Positions 54,145 through 61,892 of a DNA stretch of 64,000 nucleotides are shown piece after piece. This DNA comes from Nocardia bovistercoris (GTDB lineage Bacteria; Actinomycetota; Actinomycetes; Mycobacteriales; Mycobacteriaceae): contig NZ_JADMLG010000004.1 in NCBI RefSeq assembly GCF_015674855.1, positions 434,001-498,000 on the forward strand, read 5' to 3'. The notes under the pieces were generated by a model that worked only from the letters and a program-made list of their open reading frames with translations, was not told the DNA's origin and made no database searches. The translations under genes were made by a program, and so were the position numbers. Each line of letters starts with the position of its first letter. The stretch's first letter is position 1.

Positions 54145-54732
54145 ATGAACACCGACCTCGGCCGAGCGCTCGACGCGGTCGGCCCCCGTCTGCGCGCGCT
54201 ACGCAAACAGCGGGAGATCACCCTGGCCGACCTGTCCGCCCGCACCGGAATCTCGGTCAGCACGCTCTCTCGACTGGAATCCGGTGAACGCAAACCCACC
54301 CTGGAACTGCTGTTCCCCCTCGCCAGGGCGCACGGCGTGACCCTGGACGAACTCGTGGACGCGCCCCCGACCGGTGATCCCCGTATCCATTTGCGCCCGG
54401 TCACGCACAACGGCATGACCATGGTGCCACTCACCCGTCGGGTCGGCGGCATCCAGGCCTACAAGATCGTGATCGCGGCGAACAGCGCCCGCCGCATCCC
54501 CGACCCGCAGACCCACGAGGGCTACGAATGGCTCTACGTCCTCAACGGTCGCCTCCGCATGATCCTCGGCGACCACGACCTGATCCTCACCCCCGGCGAA
54601 GCCGCCGAATTCGACACCCGCCAACCCCACTGGTTCGGCGCCGCCGACCCCGACCCCGTCGAATTCCTCAGCCTCTTCGGCAAACAGGGCGAACGAGCCC
54701 ACCTCCGCGCCCGCCCGAAACGCGAGGAATGA
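54145..54732 (+). CDS. XRE-family regulator with cupin domain
   Basis: Product of 195 residues. N-terminal helix-turn-helix (LRALRKQREITLADLSARTG, then SVSTLSRLESGERKP) and a C-terminal cupin barrel (HEGYEWLYVLNGRLRMILGD, TPGEAAEFDTRQPHWFGA), the PuuR/MmfR-like architecture sensing a small molecule. ATG 54145 lies close to the -10, nearly leaderless. Probable regulator of the divergent TrxR-like gene. Confidence 0.92.
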   Translation: MNTDLGRALDAVGPRLRALRKQREITLADLSARTGISVSTLSRLESGERKPTLELLFPLARAHGVTLDELVDAPPTGDPRIHLRPVTHNGMTMVPLTRRVGGIQAYKIVIAANSARRIPDPQTHEGYEWLYVLNGRLRMILGDHDLILTPGEAAEFDTRQPHWFGAADPDPVEFLSLFGKQGERAHLRARPKREE

Positions 54733-54830
54733 CACCTCTGTGTCCTTGCGCTTCCTGTGCGAACCCACGATTGCGCCAGTTTGGGGGCGGGGACACGCCA
54801 CGGTGGTGGCTGATGCGCCTGAGAGCTGGA

Positions 54831-54872
54831 TATAATACCGCTGATCAGGTAGTATCACGCATGTGTGATACT
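54831..54872 (+). promoter_or_regulatory. Consensus promoter and palindrome of the toxin-antitoxin locus
   Basis: A perfect TATAAT -10 (54831-54836), rare in this GC-rich DNA, is followed by the palindrome AGTATCAC-gcatgt-GTGATACT (54851-54872), between promoter and toxin start. This is the usual place for antitoxin binding in type II systems. Confidence 0.65.
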
Positions 54873-54880
54873 GTAGGTTC

Positions 54881-55238
54881 GTGCGTTTGTTCGAGATGAT
54901 CGCCGAGCGGGAAGTCGTGGACTTTCTGTTGAACCTGGGTCTTGGAGATCGCGCCCGCGCGGACTTCGGCGGCCCTCCTCGCTGAGAAGGGCCCCAATTT
55001 GTCCATGCCTCATTGCCGCTACCTCAGGGATGGCGTCCGTGAGCTCCGTTTCGAGATCTCCAGAAACCGGAACGTCCGGATCACCTACTGGTTCCCTGGA
55101 GAGAACAAGATCATTCTCCTGACCGTTTTCGTGAAGTCGGCGCAGCGCGAAATCGGCGAGGTCGAGCGTGCTGTGCAGGCGAAGAAGGTGTGCGAGAACG
55201 AACACGACCGGACCTATCACAACGTGTTCGAAACCTGA
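54881..55238 (+). pseudogene. Frameshifted RelE/HigB-type toxin
   Basis: Frame 1 from GTG 54881 encodes LFEMIAEREVVDFLLNLG..RARADF and then runs off to a TGA at 54983. The next frame from 54969 continues AALLAEKGPNLSMPHCRYL, GVRELRFEISRNRNVRITYW, IILLTVFVKSAQREIGEVERA to the stop at 55238. Joining them by dropping one G at 54968/54969 gives a normal-length HigB/Gp49-like toxin of about 118 residues with the usual ELRF...RITYWF...ILLTVF core. So the gene carries a one-base insertion, uses a +1 frameshift, or contains a sequencing error. Such toxins cleave mRNA on the ribosome. The 98-residue frame from TTG 54942 is the part seen as an intact ORF. Confidence 0.75.
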
Positions 55239-55666
55239 TAACTCTGGGGGCTTTCGCGGCAGTCGGTTCGCCGCGAAAGCTACCTCGACTTACCGCCCGG
55301 TGACGATTTCGAACAGAAGCACACCTCATCACCTCTACCGACAACGACAAGACCAACCCCAGAAACGGGAGATCACGATGATGCGCACAGACTGCCACCG
55401 GCAAATAAGACAACCATCCGCTGCGCCGGATGTATGACATCTGACGACGTAGGAACGTCTGACTCAGCGAAGAGCTGATACCTGCGCTGATCAGGGGCCG
55501 AGAGTGGCGCTGATCAACACAGGTATGAGAGATCCTCACACCTTCCGCTTGAGGAAGAGCAAGTCGGAAGAGGCTAGACCACCTTTCCTCGGCACTGTTG
55601 CAGCGGTGCCGAGGAAGGCATTGAATCTCTCGGGTGCGCGAGAGAGAACCAAAGGGTAGATAAACC
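55239..55666. other. Structured spacer between toxin and antitoxin
   Basis: A 428-bp stretch where these systems normally have almost none. Besides the terminator at 55250-55280 it contains inverted repeat ATACCTG...CAGGTAT (55478-55526) enclosing two direct copies of GCGCTGATCA (55484-55493, 55507-55516), a long hairpin with CCTCGGCAC/GTGCCGAGG (55582-55618) and TCTCTCG-N6-CGAGAGA (55626-55645) just before the antitoxin Shine-Dalgarno. Three tiny ORFs (55378-55437, a following ATGA-overlapping 14-codon ORF, and 55525-55659) are possible but unsupported. Confidence 0.5.
55250..55280 (+). terminator. Hairpin after the toxin gene
   Basis: Perfect 11-bp stem GCTTTCGCGGC / GCCGCGAAAGC with a 9-nt loop, 11 nt after the stop. 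It would separate the toxin and antitoxin transcripts. Confidence 0.65.
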
Positions 55667-55972
55667 ATGACCACGACTGAACGGAAGATCAGCCAGGAGG
55701 AATTCGACCGCCGCAGCGCAGAGGCCCGTGCAAACCCGGAGTACCAGGCCGCTTACCGGGCAGCTGAGATCGCCTACAAGCTCGGCGAGCAGGTCCGGCA
55801 AGCACGGGAAGCGCGGGGGTGGACTCAGAGCGAGCTGGCGAAGCGAGCAGGGATGAAGCAGAACGCCATCAGCCGATTCGAGGCAGGTGACGGTGTGCCC
55901 ACCATCCAGACTCTGGACCGCCTCGCGGGCGCGTTCGGAGTTCAGTTGAACATCGGAGTCACACCCGCGTAA
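55667..55972 (+). CDS. XRE-family antitoxin (HigA type)
   Basis: Product of 101 residues with helix-turn-helix at about 45-95 (VRQAREARGWTQSELAKRAG, then MKQNAISRFEAGDGVPTIQT) and an N-terminal helical arm (EEFDRRSAEARANPEYQAAYRAAE) that would wrap the toxin. ATG 55667 has AAAGGG. Follows a broken HigB-type toxin 428 bp upstream instead of being adjacent; probable regulator of the palindrome at 54851-54872. A strong terminator follows. Confidence 0.88.
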   Translation: MTTTERKISQEEFDRRSAEARANPEYQAAYRAAEIAYKLGEQVRQAREARGWTQSELAKRAGMKQNAISRFEAGDGVPTIQTLDRLAGAFGVQLNIGVTPA

Positions 55973-55993
55973 CCAGGGATTCAGACCCTGGGC

Positions 55994-56026
55994 CCGGAAC
56001 AGTGACAGCCTGTCACTGTTCCGGGG
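55994..56026 (+). terminator. Terminator after the antitoxin gene
   Basis: Perfect 15-bp stem CCCGGAACAGTGACA / TGTCACTGTTCCGGG with loop GCC, 21 nt after the stop and followed by a GT-rich tract (gtgttgtgttgt). Confidence 0.85.
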
Positions 56027-56095
56027 CGTGTTGTGTTGTCGGATTGTCACGCACGCATGGTGCGCGGCTCAGCACCACTCGGTGTGATCCGAGGA

Positions 56096-56224
56096 CGCGG
56101 CCCGGTTGTTGGCGTTCGTGTGTCGACATATCCGGCTCGAAGGCCACTACAACTTCCAGCTACTCGATCTCGGTGGCCGTCACCGGCCGCTGCGTGATCC
56201 GGACGAGCCCGACGAGGACGACTG
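56096..56224 (+). pseudogene. C-terminal remnant of a Tn3-family transposase
   Basis: A 42-codon stretch reads ARLLAFVCRHIRLEGHYNF, then QLLDLGGRHRPLRDPDEPDE and TGA. The pattern RL..F...HI...GHY.F.L..L.G..RPLRDPD matches the tail of Tn3-family TnpA proteins. It has a stop immediately upstream and no start, so it is a fragment. The downstream frame (to 56411, LADPAPLKEAEPGHES...) may be an unrelated small ORF. This marks an old transposition event in the accessory block. Confidence 0.6.
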
Positions 56225-56414
56225 AGCCATCGCGGGTGTGCTCGCCGATCCTGCCCCTTTGAAGGAGGCGGAGCCGGGACACGAGAGCATCGCCGCCGAG
56301 ATGGCCGAATTCCGCACCAGTGTCAGTTACCGGTACTACCTGACCGTGTGGGAATTGTCGGACTTGGGTATGTGGGCCTCGACTTTGCAAAGTGCGGAGA
56401 AGCGCCAGTGACCG

Positions 56415-57065
56415 CTACTGTCGCGAGAACCAGCGGGTCGCTCCGTCGCCACCGAGGTCCGAGCTGCCGACAGGGCGCCCGGTGACCAGCAGTAGCAGGG
56501 TGGTGAGCGAACCCTCGAGGACCGTGCCGTCACCGGCGACCCAGGTGTCGTCGGTGGCCACGAGGCGGTAGCCGCGCAGTTTCTTGCGGGCGTGGAACGG
56601 CGCGCCCATGTTCCAGACGCGGTCGAGTGCCGATCGCGCCGCGGCAGGCGGCATCTCCCGAGTGATTCCGAGTGGGGCGGCTATGTCCTGACCGTGCACC
56701 ATTACATCCATCAGGCGGTCGGCCGGGGTTGTGCCGAATGCCGTCGCGCGTGCGTCCACGCTGTCGCGGAGTTCGGTCAGCAGGTCGCCGGTCGTGCAAG
56801 CCCGCGCGTGACGGATCGCGGTGTCGCGGATCATGCGGTGCAGGTTGCCGCGGGCGCGTAGCAGAGCGAGCAGAATCGTCGCGACAGACGGATCGACGGA
56901 CAGGTTCAGGTGGGCGACGACGTCGCGAATTCGCCAACCTTCACACCAGGATTCGTGATCCCATGCGCTCTCCGGCAAGGTCTCCAGCAGGTCGGCGAGG
57001 CTCGCACGCTCGACGGCGACGGCGCGCCAGATATGTTCGATTTCCCTCGGTGTTTCGGTGGTCAT
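56415..57065 (-). CDS. DinB/maleylpyruvate isomerase-like (mycothiol-dependent fold) protein
   Basis: Product of 216 residues of the TIGR03083/MDMPI_N type: four-helix bundle with the metal-ligand pattern in REIEHIWRAVAVERASLADLL, WCEGWRIRDVVAHLNLS and VMVHGQDIA, where the His residues are the usual metal ligands. Relatives use mycothiol, the actinobacterial thiol, to detoxify electrophiles. ATG 57065 has GAGGAG. Divergent from a MerR-family gene 72 bp away, its likely regulator. Confidence 0.85.
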   Translation of the reverse strand: MTTETPREIEHIWRAVAVERASLADLLETLPESAWDHESWCEGWRIRDVVAHLNLSVDPSVATILLALLRARGNLHRMIRDTAIRHARACTTGDLLTELRDSVDARATAFGTTPADRLMDVMVHGQDIAAPLGITREMPPAAARSALDRVWNMGAPFHARKKLRGYRLVATDDTWVAGDGTVLEGSLTTLLLLVTGRPVGSSDLGGDGATRWFSRQ

Positions 57066-57137
57066 TCGCGTGACTCCTCTCGTCGTGATCGTGGGGAGTA
57101 CGGTAGGAATTCCAGCCGGGTGGAGGTTCCAGCGATC

Positions 57138-58070
57138 GTGACCGAGAACACACGTCGGGACGGCCTCATCGGCATCGGGGAACTGTCCCGCCGGACCGGA
57201 GTACCCGTGCGCACCATCCGGTTCTATTGCGACGAGGGAATTCTCGAACCCCGGCGCAGCGCGGGTGGACACCGCATCTTCGACCCGGAGACGGCGGTCG
57301 ATCGCCTGCGCCTGATCCGGCGACTGCGCGCACTCGGTCTCGGCCTGTCCGCCGTCGTCGCTGTGCTCACCGACACGATCTCGATCGCCGAGGCCGCGGC
57401 CGCCGAACGCGCCGCGCTCGATACCGAATTGGGTGCGATGACCTGGAGGCGGGCCACGCTGACGGCCGTCGAGCAAGCCCCACCCGCCGAACGCGCGGCG
57501 CGCCTCGAACTGCTCGCCGCCGTCCACGACCGCCATCGCGCCCATTACCAACTCGTCGCATTCTGGCGACGACAACTCGTCGGCTCGCCGACCGCCCTGT
57601 TCGACGGCTTCGTCGCCATGAACATTCCCGCCCCGCCCGCCGACCCCACACCCCGCCACGTCCTCGCCTTCGCCGAACTCACCGCCATCGTCACCGATCC
57701 CGGCTCGGCCGTCGCCATGCGTCGATACCTGTGGCGCACCGACCCGGGCCGCATTCGCGACAAGCGCGAATTCCTCACCGAGCTCGCGGGTGCTTGCGAG
57801 GCCGCGGGTGTGCTGCTCGGCGCGGGCGTGACGCCGCGACCGGGCGCCGAACTCGACCGATTCGTCGCCGCGCACGCCGCCGCCCGGCGGGAACCGGACA
57901 CCCCGCGATTCCGTGAACGACTGCTGCGCGTCGCCGCCCCCGACTACCGCATCCACCGATACTGGGCGTCGACCGCCGAGATCATCGGAGAAGTCACCAC
58001 CGGGGCCGCGGAACACTGGTTGCACCGGGCGTTGGCACAAACCGCGCGGTCGCGCTCAGGTGATGAATAG
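57138..58070 (+). CDS. MerR-family transcriptional regulator
   Basis: Product of 310 residues: winged helix (IGELSRRTGVPVRTIRFYCD, EGILEPRRSAGGHRIFD) with the MerR signature, a coiled-coil linker, and a long C-terminal domain (DRHRAHYQLVAFWRRQL, GAAEHWLHRAL) that probably binds an organic ligand. No metal-binding Cys cluster is visible. GTG 57138 follows GGAGG 11 bases upstream; GTG 57120 is an alternative. Divergent from the DinB-like gene. Confidence 0.88.
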   Translation: MTENTRRDGLIGIGELSRRTGVPVRTIRFYCDEGILEPRRSAGGHRIFDPETAVDRLRLIRRLRALGLGLSAVVAVLTDTISIAEAAAAERAALDTELGAMTWRRATLTAVEQAPPAERAARLELLAAVHDRHRAHYQLVAFWRRQLVGSPTALFDGFVAMNIPAPPADPTPRHVLAFAELTAIVTDPGSAVAMRRYLWRTDPGRIRDKREFLTELAGACEAAGVLLGAGVTPRPGAELDRFVAAHAAARREPDTPRFRERLLRVAAPDYRIHRYWASTAEIIGEVTTGAAEHWLHRALAQTARSRSGDE

Positions 58071-58137
58071 CCTGTCCCCATGCGGCTTCCCGGGTTTCCG
58101 TAGGTGCGACAAATTGGCCCTGAAAGGCACCGATCGC

Positions 58138-58215
58138 TCAGTGCTCGGTCGGCCAGAAGATCAGGACCAGGCAGGCGATCAGCGGGACGGCGAACGCGAG
58201 AGCCAGACCCCACAT
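58138..58215 (-). CDS. 25-residue hydrophobic microprotein (second)
   Basis: ATG 58215 lies three bases after the stop of the 92-residue gene and encodes MWGLALAFAVPLIACLVLIF followed by WPTEH. It is a single membrane helix without charged residues except at its C-terminus. Expression would depend on coupling to the gene above. Length and layout match the microprotein at 9629-9706, though not its sequence. Confidence 0.4.
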   Translation of the reverse strand: MWGLALAFAVPLIACLVLIFWPTEH

Positions 58216-58218
58216 CGT

Positions 58219-58497
58219 TCATCGGGTCCGTGGCTGTGCGGGCACCATCCGCCCCGCCGCGATCAATACGTCGCGTGCGGCAGTCTTGCGCGCGCACTCG
58301 TCGGTGTGGCAATCGCGGTGCCGTTGCATGGCCTGATGGGCCTCGGTGACGCTCAGCGGGCGGTCGGGCGCCTCGTGGGGCCAACCTGTGGGCAACACCG
58401 ACGCTCGACGTTCGGCGCCTATCCGTGCCGCTATCTCCTCCACGGTATTGCCGTCGCCGAAAGGCGTTGTCGCCCTGCCCAGCCAGTCGAACCCCAT
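58219..58497 (-). CDS. 92-residue hypothetical protein
   Basis: MGFDWLGRATTPFG start, then EEIAARIGAERR and LSVTEAHQAMQRHRDCHTDEC..KTAARDVLIAAGRMVPA. The C-terminal block (EAH..M..HR.C....C..K.AA...L..AGR.VP) looks conserved, with two Cys in CHTDEC that could bind metal. ATG 58497 has AAGGGG. I recall similar nocardial hypotheticals near XRE genes; function unknown. Confidence 0.65.
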   Translation of the reverse strand: MGFDWLGRATTPFGDGNTVEEIAARIGAERRASVLPTGWPHEAPDRPLSVTEAHQAMQRHRDCHTDECARKTAARDVLIAAGRMVPAQPRTR

Positions 58498-58659
58498 TGC
58501 CGCACCCCTTCTGCCGTGTCCCCTTGTGTTCGGTGGGCAACCCCGCGCCGGAGTCGGAAGCAGATGAGCGAGAGGACATCCCGGCGAGGGCGCCGATGTA
58601 ATCGTCTGTGACAACGGCAAATCGAACCACGGCGCTCGAGAGAGACTTACGATGCGTTT

Positions 58660-59460
58660 ATGCGAAGAGAGCGCCTCATCGAAGCTCGAAAGGCCACGGG
58701 CAAGACTCAGGAGCAGATCGCCGACGAGGTCGAGGTGGACCGAACCACGCTCGGTAGGTGGGAACGCAACGAAGGTACCCCGCACCCCAGCCAGCGGATC
58801 AAATATGCTGAGGCCCTGGGTATTACGATGGATGAGCTATCCGCGATGCTCAGCAGTGTTCCTTCGGTGGAAGGTGAAGTGCCGGAGTGGCTGTCGACCT
58901 ATCTGGGGATGGAGCAATCGGCTACGGCGATCCGTTGCCATGAACCCAGAGCGGTCTATGGATTGCTCCAGATACCGAGCTACGTCGAGGCTCTGGTGGG
59001 GCGTATCGGCATTTCGGGCGTATCGGATACCTACATTCGACAAGCCGTCGACCAACGCTTACACAGACAGAAACGAGTGCGTTCCGGGGAATTGGTACTC
59101 GATGTCATCATGCCGGAATCGGCACTGCGGCTACACGTCGGCACACCGGCCGTCATGGCCGAGCAGCTGTCGACACTCGCCGAACTGTCCGAGCTGCCGA
59201 ACGTCACGGTTCGTGTGACCACCTATGCCGCCGGGCAGTACGAAGCTCGGCGACTCAACTGCTTTTCGATCATGAGTCACCCTTGGGGATCACCGAGAGT
59301 GCATTTCGAGTCCTACGCGGGTGGTCGCTGGATCACCGATGCCGAGGAGGTGGGATACTTCGCGGGCGCGTACGACCACGGGGCGAAGGTGGCCCTCAAC
59401 CCCACGGAGTCGCGCAAGTTCATCACGGAATTGGCGAAGGAATGGGAGAACCGTGGATAA
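58660..59460 (+). CDS. XRE-family regulator with DUF5753-like domain
   Basis: Product of 266 residues. Helix-turn-helix at about 5-60 (LIEARKATGKTQEQIADEVE, VDRTTLGRWERNEGTPHPS), then the actinobacterial DUF5753-type domain (YLGMEQSATAIRCHEPRAVYG, LLQIPSYVEAL, RQKRV...ESALR, SFYAGGRWITDA-like FESYAGGRW). These proteins pair with DUF397 proteins and control development or antibiotic genes in streptomycetes. ATG 58660 has TACGAT at -12 to -7 (leaderless). It overlaps the DUF397 gene. Confidence 0.88.
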   Translation: MRRERLIEARKATGKTQEQIADEVEVDRTTLGRWERNEGTPHPSQRIKYAEALGITMDELSAMLSSVPSVEGEVPEWLSTYLGMEQSATAIRCHEPRAVYGLLQIPSYVEALVGRIGISGVSDTYIRQAVDQRLHRQKRVRSGELVLDVIMPESALRLHVGTPAVMAEQLSTLAELSELPNVTVRVTTYAAGQYEARRLNCFSIMSHPWGSPRVHFESYAGGRWITDAEEVGYFAGAYDHGAKVALNPTESRKFITELAKEWENRG

Positions 59461-59644
59461 CCTCGAATGGCGCGTGTCGAGCTTCACCGACAACGGCACT
59501 TGCGTGGAGGTTGCCGGGACACCGAGCACGGTCTACGTCCGCAACAGCAACCATCGCGACGCCGGAACCGTCGAGTTCACCCGAGCGGAATGGAGCGCGT
59601 TCCTGAAAGGTGCGCAAGCCGGGGAGTTCGACGACTTCGCGTAG
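59453..59644 (+). CDS. DUF397-type small protein
   Basis: Product of 63 residues: DNLEWRVSSFTDNGTCVEVA, VYVRNSNHRDAGTVEFTRAEW, FLKGAQAGEFDDFA, the DUF397 pattern (W..SS.S...C.EVA...V.VR.S...G..L.F....W..F). Starts by GTG overlapping the XRE stop. The pair may work as a toxin/antitoxin-like or regulatory module; in Streptomyces members modulate the partner's DNA binding. Confidence 0.88.
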   Translation: MDNLEWRVSSFTDNGTCVEVAGTPSTVYVRNSNHRDAGTVEFTRAEWSAFLKGAQAGEFDDFA

Positions 59645-59790
59645 CGCGAATTCCTTCGGGCACGACTCACCTGTCACCACCCGGCACTATGTTCTGAGGC
59701 AGCACGAGATGGTCCGCTTTGCGGACGTACGGTGCGAAACCGTTCACGAAGAGCGGATAAGGTGCTGGTCATGCGGCTGGAGAGTGACGG

Positions 59791-60540
59791 ATGAGGCTGT
59801 ATCGGGACGAGGCCGTCGTGGTGCGTCAGCACAAGCTCGGCGAGGCCGATCGCATCGTCACGCTGCTGACGCGCCGGTACGGGCTGGTGCGGGCGGTGGC
59901 CAAGGGGGTGCGGCGCACGAAGTCGCGGTTCGGGGCGAGGTTGGAGCCGTTCGCCTATATCGATGTGCAGTTGCATCCCGGTCGCTCACTGGACGTGGTC
60001 ACCCAGGTGCACACGATGGAGGCGTTCGCCGCCGACATCATCGATGACTACGGCCGCTACACCACCGCGTGCGCGGTGCTGGAGACCGCGGAACGGCTGG
60101 CGGGGGAGGAGCGCGCGCCCGCGCCGAAACTGCACGCGCTCACCGCGAGCGCGTTGCGCGCCATCGCCGCGAAACAGCGTCCGCACGAACTGATACTCGA
60201 CGCGTTCCTGTTGCGCGCCATGGGTTTCGCCGGGTGGGCGCCCGCGCTGGACGAGTGCGCGAAATGCGCGACGCCGGGTCCGCATCGCGCGTTCCATGTG
60301 GCGGCGGGCGGCGCGGTGTGCGTGCACTGCCGTCCGCCCGGCGCGGCCACCCCGGCTCCCGGTGTGCTCGAACTGTTGGCGGCGCTGCGGCAAGGTCGGT
60401 GGGAGCAGGTCGAGAGTGCGCCCGATTCGGTGCGCAAACAGGCGAGCGGGCTGGTCGCGGCCCATCTGCAATGGCATCTGGAGCGGCAGTTGCGCACCCT
60501 GCCGCTGATCGAGCGCGCGGGCGCGTCGGCGGGTTCCTAG
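59791..60540 (+). CDS. recO: DNA repair protein RecO
   Basis: Product of 249 residues: N-terminal OB fold (MRLYRDEAVVVRQHKLGEAD, RIVTLLTRRYGLVRAVAKGV), helical middle, and the C-terminal zinc site CAKC...CVHC. RecO loads RecA onto gapped DNA with RecR. ATG 59791 start; GGAG close upstream. uppS follows at 54 nt, as in M. tuberculosis (recO-uppS). Confidence 0.95.
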   Translation: MRLYRDEAVVVRQHKLGEADRIVTLLTRRYGLVRAVAKGVRRTKSRFGARLEPFAYIDVQLHPGRSLDVVTQVHTMEAFAADIIDDYGRYTTACAVLETAERLAGEERAPAPKLHALTASALRAIAAKQRPHELILDAFLLRAMGFAGWAPALDECAKCATPGPHRAFHVAAGGAVCVHCRPPGAATPAPGVLELLAALRQGRWEQVESAPDSVRKQASGLVAAHLQWHLERQLRTLPLIERAGASAGS

Positions 60541-60594
60541 CGTCGCGCGCGGGTGTCATGGCCGACCCCGGCGCGCTGTGACCCATCAGGCAGG

Positions 60595-61410
60595 ATGGAC
60601 CCCGTGATCCTGCGCCGCGACTCCACTACGACAGCCCATGACACCGGGCGGACGATTCGGCCGCCGTCGCCGCATCCGTCGGGTGCGCGGCCGCCCGCGA
60701 TCCCGCTGGAGTTCGTCCCGTCGCACGTGGCGCTGGTCATGGACGGCAACGGTCGGTGGGCGCAGGAGCGCGGTCTGGCGCGCACCGCCGGACACGAACG
60801 CGGCGAGGCGGTGCTGATGGACACCGTCGAGGGTTGTATCGAGATCGGGGTGAAGTGGCTGTCGGCGTACGCCTTCTCCACCGAGAACTGGCGGCGCAGC
60901 CCCGACGAGGTGCGTTTCCTCATGGGCTTCAACCGCGACGTGATCCGCCGCCGCCGCGACGAGATGCACGAGATGGGGGTGCGGGTGCGCTGGGCGGGCC
61001 GTCGTCCTCGGCTGTGGCGCAGCGTCATCAAGGAACTCGAGATCGCCGAGGAACTGACGAAGGACAACACGGTGATGACACTCACCATGTGCGTCAACTA
61101 CGGCGGCCGCGCCGAGATCGCCGACGCGGCGCGTGAGATCGCGCGGCGGGTGGCTGCGGGGGAGATCGATCCGGAACGGGTCGACGAGGCCACGGTCGCG
61201 CGGTATCTGGACGAGCCGGATATGCCGGATGTCGACCTGTTCCTGCGGCCGTCGGGGGAGTTCCGCAGCTCCAACTTCCTGATCTGGCAGTCCGCCTACG
61301 CCGAATACGTCTATCAGGCGACCCTGTTCCCCGATTTCGACCGACGCAACCTGTGGGAGGCGTGCCTCGAGTACGCTTCGCGTGACCGCCGCTTCGGTGG
61401 CACCAAATGA
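60595..61410 (+). CDS. uppS: Polyprenyl (decaprenyl) diphosphate synthase
   Basis: Product of 271 residues. Cis-prenyltransferase: [20 protein letters not shown] (catalytic Asp, His in GHERGE), [16 protein letters not shown], and [20 protein letters not shown]. It extends an allylic diphosphate with isopentenyl units to make the lipid carrier for cell wall sugars; in mycobacteria this locus (Rv2361c) makes decaprenyl diphosphate. The N-terminal 40 residues are a variable Pro-rich extension. ATG 60595; GTG 60604 is the next candidate. Overlaps the next gene by 29 bp. Confidence 0.95.
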   Translation: MDPVILRRDSTTTAHDTGRTIRPPSPHPSGARPPAIPLEFVPSHVALVMDGNGRWAQERGLARTAGHERGEAVLMDTVEGCIEIGVKWLSAYAFSTENWRRSPDEVRFLMGFNRDVIRRRRDEMHEMGVRVRWAGRRPRLWRSVIKELEIAEELTKDNTVMTLTMCVNYGGRAEIADAAREIARRVAAGEIDPERVDEATVARYLDEPDMPDVDLFLRPSGEFRSSNFLIWQSAYAEYVYQATLFPDFDRRNLWEACLEYASRDRRFGGTK

Positions 61411-61888
61411 GGCGGCACCACATGAGGCGGCACCGAGTGAACGGCGGTATCCGATGAACGGCGGCGCTGACATGGACGCGGCGGTGACCCCCGAGCAGGA
61501 GTTGCAGGCGCGGGCGGGTGCGTGCCTGTCGCTGTACGACATCGATGTGCGCGTCGATCCCGAGGGTTCGATCGGATTCGAATACGAGGGTGCACTGTGT
61601 TCGCTGCGCGCGGTGAATCTGGCGCCCGGCCTCGACGTGGTCTCGCTGACCTGTGTGCTCGCCTGGGATCGCCCGTTGAAGCCGCAACTGCACAAGCGGG
61701 TCGCCGAACGCAACAACGCGCTGCAATTCGGTTCGCTGACGGTGATCGGCCACGGCAAACTCGCCGACGTGATTCTGCGCTACACCTTCCCCGCCGCCGG
61801 ACTCGCCGATCAGGCGTTGGCGACGATGTTGCTGCTGGTGCTCTCCGGCGCGGGACGGGCGCGGACCGGGTTGCTCGCCCCGTCCTGA
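61382..61888 (+). CDS. Conserved hypothetical downstream of uppS
   Basis: Product of up to 168 residues. The first 35 contain a repeat ([12 protein letters not shown]) from a DNA direct repeat near 61405-61440 (ATGAGGCGGCACC). From about 35 on a compact alpha/beta domain follows ([40 protein letters not shown]), reminiscent of the YbjN/type III chaperone-like fold. M. tuberculosis has a hypothetical (Rv2360c) here. GTG 61382 overlaps uppS; ATG 61454 ([10 protein letters not shown]) would avoid most of the repeat. Confidence 0.75.
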   Translation: MTAASVAPNEAAPHEAAPSERRYPMNGGADMDAAVTPEQELQARAGACLSLYDIDVRVDPEGSIGFEYEGALCSLRAVNLAPGLDVVSLTCVLAWDRPLKPQLHKRVAERNNALQFGSLTVIGHGKLADVILRYTFPAAGLADQALATMLLLVLSGAGRARTGLLAPS

Positions 61889-61892
61889 GCGT

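Noticed and set aside
56002..56262. 86-codon ORF over the Tn3 relic
   Set aside because: It is in a different frame from the transposase-like fragment and starts within the antitoxin terminator.
57944..58630. 228-codon minus-strand ORF over the 92-residue gene
   Set aside because: The 92-residue frame has a good Shine-Dalgarno and normal codon use; the longer frame is Arg-rich and crosses the MerR gene end.
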